Shown here: positions 1 to 5,691 of the stretch, one piece after another | How positions within the stretch are numbered: the first letter of the stretch is position 1 | Layout of the letters: each line of letters begins with the position of its first letter | DNA from: JBFWQM01 sp050249455 | Lineage (GTDB): Bacteria > Pseudomonadota > Alphaproteobacteria > MPNO01 > VGEU01 | Assembly: GCA_050249455.1 (NCBI GenBank) | Contig: JBFWQM010000302.1 | Location: forward strand, 1-5,695 | Length of the DNA: 5,695 nucleotides | Reading direction: 5' to 3' | Made by a program: the position numbers and the translations under genes | Notes under the pieces: generated by a model | Told to the model about the DNA's origin: nothing | The model's database searches: none | What the model saw: only the letters and a program-made list of their open reading frames with translations

Positions 1-3
1 CCC

Positions 4-1293
4 CTACGCCTGCGCCAGCGCCTGCTCCAGGTCGGCGATCAGGTCGGCGGCGGTCTCGATGCCGATGGACAGGCGGATGACCTCCGGGCCGGCGCCGGCC
101 TTCACGCGCTGCTCGTCGGTGAGCTGGCGGTGGGTGGTCGAGGCGGGGTGCAGGATCAGGCTGCGGGTGTCGCCGACGTTGGCGAGGTGGGAGAACAGCT
201 CGCACGCCTCGACGACGCGCACGCCCGCCTGGTAGCCGCCCTTGAGGCCGAAGGTGAACACCGCGCCGGGACCCTTCGGCAGGTACTTCTTCGCCAGCGC
301 CGCATAGGGGCTGCCCGGCAGGCCGGCGTAGGACACCCATTCCACCGCAGGGTGCGCGTGCAGGAATTCGGCGATCGTGCGCGCGTTGGCGACGTGGCGG
401 TCCATGCGCAGCGGCAGGGTCTCGATACCGGTCAGGGTCAGGAACGCGTTGGTCGGCGACAGCGCGGGCCCGAAGTCGCGCAGGCCCACCGCGCGCGTCT
501 TCATCGTGTAGCCGAGGTCGCCGAAGGTCTCCCAGAACGCAAGGCCGTGATAGGCCGGGTCGGGCTTGGTCAGGTTGGGGAACTTGTCGGACGCGCCCCA
601 GTCGAACCGCCCGGAGTCCACCACCATGCCGCCCATCGAGGTGCCGTGGCCGGACAGGTACTTGGTGGTCGAGTGGATGACGATGTCGGCGCCCCAGTCG
701 AACGGCCGCAGCAGGTAGGGCGAGGCGAGCGTGTTGTCGACGATCAGCGGGATGCCGGCGTCGTGCGCGACGGCAGCCACCGCCTCGACGTCGACGATCA
801 CGCCGCCGGGATTGGCCAGCGCCTCGATGAAGATTGCCTTGGTGTCGGGCCGGATCGCGCGGCGGAAGTTCTCCGGGTCCTGCGGATCGACGAAGTGGGC
901 GTGCCAGCCCAGCCGCTTGAACGAGTGGCCGAACTGCGTCACCGACCCGCCATAGAGGTTCTGCGAGGCGATAAAGGAATCGCCCGGCTCCAGCAGCGTG
1001 AAGAAGGCGATGAACTGCGCGGCGTGTCCCGACGCGCAGGCGACCGCGGCGCGGCCGTCCTCCAGCGCCGCCACCCGCTCCTCCAGCACCGCGACGGTCG
1101 GGTTGGTCAGCCGCGAATAGATGAAGCCGAAGGTCTGCAGGTTGAACAGCGACGCGGCGTGGTCGGCGCTGTCGAACACGTAGGACGTCGTCTGGTAGAT
1201 CGGCGTGTTGCGCGCGCCGGTGGTCGGGTCCGGCACCGCGCCGGCGTGGATCGCCAGCGTCTCTATGCCGTAACGGCGGGGCGCATTGCTCAT
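4..1293 (-). CDS. metY: O-acetylhomoserine sulfhydrylase (aminocarboxypropyltransferase), PLP-dependent
   Basis: This 429-residue cytosolic enzyme should condense O-acetyl-L-homoserine with sulfide to give homocysteine and acetate, the direct sulfhydrylation route to methionine. It belongs to the Cys/Met-metabolism PLP family (fold type I). Visible landmarks are YSRLTNPT (59-66), the SGHAAQ cofactor-phosphate loop (88-93), Tyr114 in QNLYGGS, Asp186 in IVDNT, the PLP lysine Lys211 in HSTTKYLSGHG, and the carboxylate-binding Arg407 in RLSIGIE. The long segment after the lysine (about 230-300, with DPAYHG and LTGIETLPLRM) is typical of MetY rather than the shorter MetB/MetC enzymes, and the length matches MetY. 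I chose the ATG at 1293 because the protein then begins just before the conserved IETLAIHAG. A longer open frame upstream only shadows the preceding gene. The start overlaps that gene's stop as ATGA, and a GAGG lies 8 nt upstream, so translation is probably coupled. The gene is complete, ending in TAG. Confidence 0.95.
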   Translation of the reverse strand: MSNAPRRYGIETLAIHAGAVPDPTTGARNTPIYQTTSYVFDSADHAASLFNLQTFGFIYSRLTNPTVAVLEERVAALEDGRAAVACASGHAAQFIAFFTLLEPGDSFIASQNLYGGSVTQFGHSFKRLGWHAHFVDPQDPENFRRAIRPDTKAIFIEALANPGGVIVDVEAVAAVAHDAGIPLIVDNTLASPYLLRPFDWGADIVIHSTTKYLSGHGTSMGGMVVDSGRFDWGASDKFPNLTKPDPAYHGLAFWETFGDLGYTMKTRAVGLRDFGPALSPTNAFLTLTGIETLPLRMDRHVANARTIAEFLHAHPAVEWVSYAGLPGSPYAALAKKYLPKGPGAVFTFGLKGGYQAGVRVVEACELFSHLANVGDTRSLILHPASTTHRQLTDEQRVKAGAGPEVIRLSIGIETAADLIADLEQALAQA

Positions 1294-1787
1294 CGCACCA
1301 TCCTCGGCCGCTTCGCGGTGATGACCCGCGAGTTGACGCCGCTCCACGACAGCTCGTGGTGCAGGCGGCCGAACTCGATCTTCGGGCAGCGGTCCATGAT
1401 GACGGTCATGCCGGCCGCCTCCGCGCGCCGCGCCGCGTCGTCGTTCCTCACGCCGAGCTGCATCCACACGACCTTGATGCCCTTCGCGTCCTTGAGCGCG
1501 ATCGCCTCGTCGGTGATCGGGCCGGCGGCGTCCGAATTGCGGAAGATGTCGACCATGTCGATCGGGCCCGGCACGTCGGCAAGGCCCGCATAGGCCGTCT
1601 CGCCCAGGATCGCCTGGCCGGCCGCGGCCGGGTTGACCGGGATCACGCGGTAGCCCTTCTCCTGCAGGTACTTCATCGCGAAGTAGCTCGGCCGCACCCA
1701 GTTGGGCGAGGCGCCGACCATCGCGATCGTTCGCACCGATCCGAGCACGCGCCGGATCAGCGCGTCGGGGTAGACGAGGGGCTCCAT
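1290..1787 (-). CDS. YccU-like CoA-binding domain protein
   Basis: This 165-residue protein is a single Rossmann-like CoA-binding domain (CoA_binding_2 type, as in E. coli YccU and the N-terminal part of succinyl-CoA synthetase alpha). Landmarks are the nucleotide-binding turn MVGAS (23-27), RPSYFAMKYL (32-41), the strand ending VIPVNP (48-53), IDMVDIFR (76-83), VWMQLGV (107-113) and the C-terminal MDRCPKIE (131-138). It has no second domain and no catalytic histidine region, so it is likely a CoA or nucleotide sensor or an accessory factor rather than a ligase; its biochemical role is unknown. An upstream in-frame ATG at 1841 would run into the preceding gene. I prefer the ATG at 1787, because its GAGG (1796-1799) overlaps the upstream TGA stop with 8-nt spacing. 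The stop overlaps the metY start as ATGA. Co-expression with metY is well supported by this layout; a functional link is inference. Confidence 0.9.
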   Translation of the reverse strand: MEPLVYPDALIRRVLGSVRTIAMVGASPNWVRPSYFAMKYLQEKGYRVIPVNPAAAGQAILGETAYAGLADVPGPIDMVDIFRNSDAAGPITDEAIALKDAKGIKVVWMQLGVRNDDAARRAEAAGMTVIMDRCPKIEFGRLHHELSWSGVNSRVITAKRPRMVR

Positions 1788-1797
1788 CGCGGCGGCC

Positions 1798-2592
1798 TCA
1801 GCGGTTGCGCCACACCGGCGCGCGCCGGGCGATGAAGGCATCGATCCCTTCGGCCGCGTCGTCGGTCAGCATGTTCCGGGTCATCACGGCGCTGGTATAG
1901 GCATAGGCGTCTTCGAGGTCCATCTCCGCCTGGCGGTAGAACGCCTCCTTGCCGATCGCGACGGTCAGCGCCGACTTGGCGACGATCGCGTCCGTATAGA
2001 CCTGCACCGCCGCGTCCAGACCGGCGGCGGGAACGACCTTGTTGACCAGCCCCCAGGCGCAGGCGGTGGCGGCGTCGATCGGCTCGCCGGTCAGCAGCAT
2101 CGCCATCGCCTGCTTGCGCCCGACATTGCGCCCCAGCGCGACCATCGGCGTGGAGCAGAACAGCCCGATGTTGACCCCCGGCGTCGCGAACCGCGCGGCG
2201 TCGGCCGCGACCGCGAGGTCGCAGCTCGCCACCATCTGGCAGCCGGCGGCCGTCGCGATCCCCTGCACGCGCGCGATCACCGGCTTCGGCAGCCGCACGA
2301 TGGACAGCATCAGCGCGCTGCACGCGGCGAACAGGCTCTCGCACGCCGCCTCGCTGCGATCGGCCCGCAGCTCGCGCAGGTCGTGGCCGGCGGAGAATGC
2401 CGGCCCCGCCGCGGCGATCACCACCACCCGCACGGCGGGGTCGGCCGCGATCGCGTCGATCTCGCCTTGCAGCGCCGCCATCAAGCCGAGCGACAGCGCA
2501 TTGCGCGCCTCCGGCCGGTTCATCGTCAGGGTCGCCACCCCGCCGGCGTCGGCGCGCAGCAGGATTGCGGAATTCGCCGCCACGGCCGTCAT
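1798..2592 (-). CDS. Enoyl-CoA hydratase/isomerase-family protein (ECHDC3-like), catalytic glutamates absent
   Basis: This 264-residue crotonase-fold protein has the normal family length. The N-terminal half shows TLTMNRPEARNALS (21-34) and the oxyanion-hole segment FSAGHDLREL (66-75). The core has GIATAAGCQMVASCDLAVA (111-129) and ATPGVNIGLF (136-145). The C-terminal helices include ACAWGLVNKVVP (177-188). In classical enoyl-CoA hydratase the two acid/base glutamates follow the GGGC motif and sit in the PE-LG motif. Here those positions are Gln119 and Gly139, so standard hydration of crotonyl-CoA is doubtful. The AAGCQ and PGVNIGLFCSTP signatures recall the ECHDC3 group, whose reaction is poorly defined. 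A CoA thioester ligand remains likely from the fold. The start at 2592 has a strong GGGAGG five nucleotides upstream. It is the first gene of the unit leading to the CoA-binding protein and metY. Family assignment is firm; activity and substrate are not. Confidence 0.92.
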   Translation of the reverse strand: MTAVAANSAILLRADAGGVATLTMNRPEARNALSLGLMAALQGEIDAIAADPAVRVVVIAAAGPAFSAGHDLRELRADRSEAACESLFAACSALMLSIVRLPKPVIARVQGIATAAGCQMVASCDLAVAADAARFATPGVNIGLFCSTPMVALGRNVGRKQAMAMLLTGEPIDAATACAWGLVNKVVPAAGLDAAVQVYTDAIVAKSALTVAIGKEAFYRQAEMDLEDAYAYTSAVMTRNMLTDDAAEGIDAFIARRAPVWRNR

Positions 2593-2597
2593 CTCGT

Positions 2598-2603
2598 CCT
2601 CCC
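2598..2603 (-). promoter_or_regulatory. Strong ribosome binding site of the crotonase-family gene
   Basis: On the minus strand GGGAGG is followed by the 5-nt spacer ACGAG and the ATG at 2592. It is the best Shine-Dalgarno match in the window and fixes the start of the first gene in the three-gene unit; the two later genes rely on weaker GAGG sites overlapping or inside the preceding gene. Confidence 0.8.
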
Positions 2604-2648
2604 TCGCCCGGGACCACTCTGCCGCCGGGTCCCGTCTGGCGCAAGCCG

Positions 2649-2732
2649 AGGAGGCCGGGGTCGGACACCAAACCCGACTGGCCTGCTGTGACGGGTCCGC
2701 GATGGGGGTTTGGTGTCCGACCCCGGCCTCCT
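2649..2732. repeat. Perfect 27-bp inverted repeat with 30-nt spacer (possible REP-type or miniature element)
   Basis: The left arm (2649-2675, beginning AGGAGGCCGGGG and ending AAACCC) is the exact reverse complement of the right arm (2706-2732, beginning GGGTTTGGTGTCC). The 30-nt spacer is unrelated except for a short internal ACCCG/CGGGT pair (2672-2676 with 2692-2696) that could form an alternative small hairpin. Each arm also holds its own 13-nt quasi-palindrome, GGGGTCGGACACC at 2657-2669 and GGTGTCCGACCCC at 2712-2724, with 5 of 6 positions pairing. No U-rich tail follows either arm, and it lies between two divergent genes, so an ordinary terminator is a poor explanation. The nested-palindrome design resembles REP/BIME-type sequences mobilised by RAYT transposases, by analogy only; no transposase is present here. 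The repeat itself is certain, its nature is not. Confidence 0.9.
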
Positions 2733-2744
2733 TTGCCGTCGCCG

Positions 2745-2774
2745 TTCGTGCTAATAAATCTACAGGCTCATATT
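2745..2774 (+). promoter_or_regulatory. Possible promoter of the dioxygenase/flavoprotein unit
   Basis: The stretch just after the inverted repeat is the only relatively AT-rich patch in the divergent spacer. TTCGTG (2745-2750) and CATATT (2769-2774) are separated by 18 nt and could serve as weak -35 and -10 elements. The -35 match to consensus is poor, and the alternative TAATAA at 2752-2757 is equally open. No promoter for the opposite strand could be picked out with confidence. Confidence 0.2.
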
Positions 2775-2786
2775 CGGGATCGCGTC

Positions 2787-3647
2787 ATGGCCGTAACCGT
2801 CAAACCGCTCACCCCCGTCTTCGCCGCCGAGGTGTCCGGGATCGATGCGACCGGGCCGGTGCCGGATGGGGACTTCGCCGCGCTGCGGGCGGCGCTCGAC
2901 GAGTACTCGGTGCTGGTGCTGCACGACCAGCCGGTGACCGACGCGCAGCAGGTGGTGTTCAGCGAGCGGTTCGGCGAGCTCGAGGACTCGCTGGTCGGCA
3001 CCAAGGGGCAGGGGACGCCGTTCGCGCCGCTCGGCAACATCGGCGAGGACGGGGCGCTGATCGACCCGACCAGCCAGCGCCAGCTGTTCCAGAAGGCGAA
3101 CGAGTTCTGGCACACCGACTCCTCGTTCAAGCCGTGGCCGCCGCTCGCCTCTCTGCTGATCGGCCGGGTCTGCCCGCCGGAGGGCGGCGAGACCGAGTTC
3201 GCCTCGATGCGCGCCGCCTACGACGCGCTGCCGGAGGAGACCAAGGCGAAGCTCGCGGGCCTGTGGTGCGAGCACGACCTGGCGCGCTCGCGCGAGATGG
3301 TGGCGCCCGGCGCGATGACCGCCGACCAGCGCGCCGCCTACCCGCCGGTGCGCCACGCGATGGTGCGCGCCAACCCGGCCAACGGCCGCCGGAACCTGTT
3401 CCTCGGCACCCACGTCACCCGGGTGATCGGCATGCCGGAGCCGGACAGCCGCAACCTGATCGACGCGCTGATGGCCTTCGGCACCCAGGAGCGCTTCGTC
3501 TACCGCCACGTCTGGCGCGCCGGCGACCTGGTGATCTGGGACAACCGCTGCGTCCTGCACCGCGGGCTGCCGTGGGACCGCACCCGCTACCCGCGCTCGA
3601 TCCAGCGCACCACGATCGCCGGCACCGGCCCGACGGTGGCGGCATGA
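2787..3647 (+). CDS. TfdA-like Fe(II)/2-oxoglutarate-dependent dioxygenase (TauD/TfdA family)
   Basis: This 286-residue cytosolic enzyme should couple oxidative decarboxylation of 2-oxoglutarate to hydroxylation of a substrate. The iron triad is visible as His109 and Asp111 in WHTDSSF and His258 in WDNRCVLHRG. Probable 2-oxoglutarate contacts are Thr136 in GGETEF and Arg270 or Arg274 in PRSIQRTT. From memory, the sequence follows the 2,4-D dioxygenase TfdA more closely than TauD: SVLVLHDQP, the block around MRAAYDALP (141-149), and FVYRHVWRAGDLVIWDNRC. The length and the 149-residue gap between the histidines also agree with TfdA. Many TfdA-like proteins do not act on 2,4-D, so the substrate remains unknown. 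The ATG at 2787 places the N-terminus at the usual VKPLTPVFAAEV; the ribosome binding site is weak (GGGA about 7 nt upstream). Its stop overlaps the next start as ATGA, implying translational coupling to the flavoprotein. Confidence 0.93.
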   Translation: MAVTVKPLTPVFAAEVSGIDATGPVPDGDFAALRAALDEYSVLVLHDQPVTDAQQVVFSERFGELEDSLVGTKGQGTPFAPLGNIGEDGALIDPTSQRQLFQKANEFWHTDSSFKPWPPLASLLIGRVCPPEGGETEFASMRAAYDALPEETKAKLAGLWCEHDLARSREMVAPGAMTADQRAAYPPVRHAMVRANPANGRRNLFLGTHVTRVIGMPEPDSRNLIDALMAFGTQERFVYRHVWRAGDLVIWDNRCVLHRGLPWDRTRYPRSIQRTTIAGTGPTVAA

Positions 3648-4831
3648 CCGGCCGGGCGGCGCAGGCGGCTCGCGACCTCTACGCGCTGGTGGACGGGCAG
3701 GCCGCGGCGGGCGAGGAGCAGGGGCGGCTGACCGACACCACCGTCGCGGCGCTGCACGACGCCGGCCTGTGGGCGATGTGGGTGCCGCGCGACCTCGGCG
3801 GCGGCGAGGTGTGGCCGGTCGAGAGCCTGGAGGTGATCGAGGCGCTGTGCCGCGCCGACGCCTCCACCGGCTGGGTGCTGATGGCGGCGGGGGTCGGCAC
3901 CGGCACCGGCGCGGCCTACATCGACCCCGACGCCGCGCACGCGCTGTTCGGCGACGGACGCCTCGCGATCATCGCCGGCCACGGCGCCGCGATGGGCCGC
4001 GCCGACGTCGAGGGCGACGGCTTCCGGCTGTCGGGCAAGTGGTCCTACGCCAGCGGGCTGCTGCACGCCGACCACATCCACACCGGCGGCATCGTGTGGC
4101 AGGACGGCAAGCCGCGCATCGACCCCGCCACCGGCGAGCCGGAGTTCCGCATCTTCGTGGTCCCGACCGCCAAGGCGGTGCTGCGCGGCAACTGGGACGT
4201 GCTCGGCCTGCGCGCCACCGGCAGCGTCGACTACACGATCGAGAACGCCTTCGTGCCGGCGGCCTACACCCACATCCAGAACGTGCGGGTGCCGCGCATC
4301 GGCGGCGACATGTACAAGCTCGGCATCTTCGGCTTCTCCAACATCGGCCACACCGGCTTCGCGCTCGGCGTCGGCCGCCGGCTGCTCGACGAGATCGCGG
4401 CGGTGGCGCGCGCCGAGACGGCGCGGCCGTTCGTGCTGCCGGTGCGGGGCGGCGGCGAGAGCTTCCAGGAGCGCTTCGGCAGCCTGGAGGCGCAGTTCCG
4501 CGCTGCCCGCGCGCTGACCTACGAGGCGTGGCGCGACGCGGAAGCCCTGCTGCACGCCGGCCAGCCGGTGACCACCCGCGTCTTCACCATGATCCGGCTG
4601 TCGCTCAACCACGTCACCACGGTGTGCGCCGACATCGCCCGCTTCGCGTTCGAGTTCGGCGGCGGCGGGGCGCTGCGCCAGGGCACCCTGCAGCGCTTCG
4701 TGCGCGACATGATGGCCGGCGCCCAGCACGCCCAGACCTCGCCCCAGATCCTGCGCGAATGCGCCAAGGACCTGATGGGGATGGCCGAGGGGAAGGTGTG
4801 GACGATGCGCGCGCTGGTCGACCCGCGCTAG
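3644..4831 (+). CDS. Acyl-CoA-dehydrogenase-fold flavoprotein, probably flavin-dependent monooxygenase type
   Basis: This 395-residue protein has the three-part ACAD fold. An N-terminal helical part includes LHDAGLWAMWVPRDLGG (37-53), a central beta part has GFRLSGKWSYASG (126-138) and WDVLGLRATGS (184-194), and a C-terminal helical bundle carries the GGGG run at 339-342 and RDMMAGAQH (354-362). I see no glutamate at the two usual catalytic-base positions of true acyl-CoA dehydrogenases. The RD-x-x-AG-x-x-H ending, with His362, recalls group D two-component flavin monooxygenases such as HsaA and DszC. Oxygenation using reduced FMN or FAD from a separate reductase is therefore more likely than fatty acyl-CoA oxidation, but no reductase is encoded here. 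The gene starts inside the dioxygenase stop (ATGA), so the two products probably work on one pathway. Its TAG stop is shared with the convergent transferase gene. The open frame runs far upstream, but that part overlaps other genes. Confidence 0.88.
   Translation: MTGRAAQAARDLYALVDGQAAAGEEQGRLTDTTVAALHDAGLWAMWVPRDLGGGEVWPVESLEVIEALCRADASTGWVLMAAGVGTGTGAAYIDPDAAHALFGDGRLAIIAGHGAAMGRADVEGDGFRLSGKWSYASGLLHADHIHTGGIVWQDGKPRIDPATGEPEFRIFVVPTAKAVLRGNWDVLGLRATGSVDYTIENAFVPAAYTHIQNVRVPRIGGDMYKLGIFGFSNIGHTGFALGVGRRLLDEIAAVARAETARPFVLPVRGGGESFQERFGSLEAQFRAARALTYEAWRDAEALLHAGQPVTTRVFTMIRLSLNHVTTVCADIARFAFEFGGGGALRQGTLQRFVRDMMAGAQHAQTSPQILRECAKDLMGMAEGKVWTMRALVDPR
4828..4831. other. Tail-to-tail stop-codon overlap in a CTAG palindrome
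   Basis: The flavoprotein gene ends with TAG at 4829-4831 on the plus strand and the transferase gene ends with TAG at 4830-4828 on the minus strand. The four bases CTAG therefore carry both stop codons, leaving no intergenic space for a bidirectional terminator. Transcripts from either side must run into the opposite gene before ending, giving antisense overlap. Confidence 0.95.
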
Positions 4832-5622
4832 GCGGCCAGCAGCGCGTTGAGCCGCGGCGCGGCGCGCAGCGCGTTGCGTTCCATCTCCTCGCGCGCCTTG
4901 GCTGGCATGTGGGCGTAGATGCCGGCCTCGAACGACGGCCGCGCGCGGACCCGGGCGAACCAGTCGGCGAGGCGCGGCCGCAACCCCTCCCACCGGTGCG
5001 ACAGGCCGATCATGGCGAAGCGGTTGACGTAGGGGACCATCGCGATGTCGGCCAGCGTGTAGCCATCGCCCGCTAGCCACGGCCGGTCGGCCAGTGCGTC
5101 TTCCATCTGCTGCAGCACCTTGTCGTAGGCGTGCAGCGCCGCGCCGACCTCGGGCGCCTCGAAGCCGCCCTCGATCCAGGCGCGGCGGCGGGCGCGCTGC
5201 ATCGGATTCGGCGCCTTGTCGATGAAGCGCGCAACGTTCTCCGGCCCGCCGTCCATCACCGTGAAGCGGTGCGAGGCGACGAAGGTGACGATGATGCAGG
5301 CCGGGTGGACCTCCTCGTCGACCAGCTTGGTCCACAGCCGCATCTCGGCGCGGCCGGCGGCCGGCGCCGGCCGCAGCGGCGGCGGCGCCGGGAAGGTCTC
5401 GTCGATATACTCATTGATGACCGTCGACTCGCGGACAACGAACCCGTCGTGGACCAGCGTCGGGACCACCGCCTTGGGGTTGAGCTTGAGGTAGGCCGGC
5501 GCGAACTGTTCGCCGACCAGGATGTCGAGGTAGTGACCCGTCCACGCGACCTGCTTCTCGGCCAGCGCCAGCCGGACCTTGGCCGCGCACACCGACGTCC
5601 CGCTGTGATAGAGCTCAAGCAT
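4828..5622 (-). CDS. Glutathione S-transferase family protein, LigF/beta-etherase-like
   Basis: This 264-residue protein has a thioredoxin-like N-terminal domain (about 1-80) and an all-helical C-terminal domain. Landmarks are LYHSGTSVCAAKVRLAL (4-20), with Ser10 or Cys12 as candidate glutathione-activating residues, the cis-proline loop AVVPTL (51-56, Pro54), the glutathione contact RESTVINEYIDETFP (64-78), and the N-capping box GDGYTLADI (185-193). It is longer than typical 200-230-residue transferases. The segment RAEMRLWTKLVDEEV (91-105) and the insertion up to about residue 155 resemble, from memory, the lignin beta-etherase LigF, which is of similar size and uses glutathione to cleave beta-aryl ethers. 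Dehalogenation, isomerisation or another glutathione transfer is equally possible. The ATG at 5622 has GAGG six nucleotides upstream (5629-5632). It converges on the flavoprotein gene and overlaps it by 4 nt, so it is not in that operon. Confidence 0.92.
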   Translation of the reverse strand: MLELYHSGTSVCAAKVRLALAEKQVAWTGHYLDILVGEQFAPAYLKLNPKAVVPTLVHDGFVVRESTVINEYIDETFPAPPPLRPAPAAGRAEMRLWTKLVDEEVHPACIIVTFVASHRFTVMDGGPENVARFIDKAPNPMQRARRRAWIEGGFEAPEVGAALHAYDKVLQQMEDALADRPWLAGDGYTLADIAMVPYVNRFAMIGLSHRWEGLRPRLADWFARVRARPSFEAGIYAHMPAKAREEMERNALRAAPRLNALLAA

Positions 5623-5661
5623 TCTCAGCCTCGCAAGCGTTCCGGACCTTTCGAAGAGCGC

Positions 5662-5691
5662 AGCATAATGGGGCGCGCACGTGCGCTCGAA
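5662..5691 (-). promoter_or_regulatory. Possible promoter and 12-bp palindromic operator upstream of the transferase gene
   Basis: A perfect 12-bp palindrome, GCGCACGTGCGC, lies at 5675-5686, about 53 nt upstream of the transferase start. On the minus strand TATGCT (5667-5662) could be a -10 element, with a very weak TTCGAG (5691-5686) as -35 at 18-nt spacing, which would put the palindrome between them, a usual place for a repressor. The palindrome is seen; promoter and operator roles are guesses, and alternating GC sequence makes chance palindromes common. Confidence 0.25.

Noticed and set aside
1294..1467. N-terminal extension of MetY by 58 residues
   Set aside because: It overlaps the CoA-binding protein gene entirely and is Arg-rich; the ATG at 1293 gives the normal family length and an ATGA junction with a GAGG upstream.
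130..1593. Long plus-strand open frame opposite metY
   Set aside because: It is an antisense shadow produced by high G+C codon bias; its translation is Arg/Gly/Val-rich with no recognisable domain, while metY on the other strand has all family motifs.
2649..2732. Inverted repeat as a rho-independent terminator
   Set aside because: It sits between two divergently transcribed genes, where no transcript is expected to end, and neither arm is followed by a T-run; the 30-nt loop is also long for a terminator.
2760..3560. Minus-strand open frame opposite the dioxygenase gene
   Set aside because: Shadow frame with no motif; the plus strand encodes the complete HxD...H dioxygenase.
2039..3643. Upstream 535-codon extension of the flavoprotein open frame, suggesting a giant 930-residue fusion
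   Set aside because: The extension is antisense to the crotonase gene and out of frame with the dioxygenase gene; its translation is low-complexity Arg/Ala/Pro-rich, and the homologous domain begins at 3644 with a normal N-terminus.
2787..3647. Naming the dioxygenase tfdA
   Set aside because: The fold and key residues match, but TfdA-like proteins are widespread with varied or unknown substrates, and no other 2,4-D pathway gene such as a chlorophenol hydroxylase or chlorocatechol dioxygenase is present.
3587..5335. Long minus-strand open frame spanning the flavoprotein and part of the transferase gene
   Set aside because: It lies opposite one real gene and in another frame of a second; the product is compositionally biased and shows no domain.
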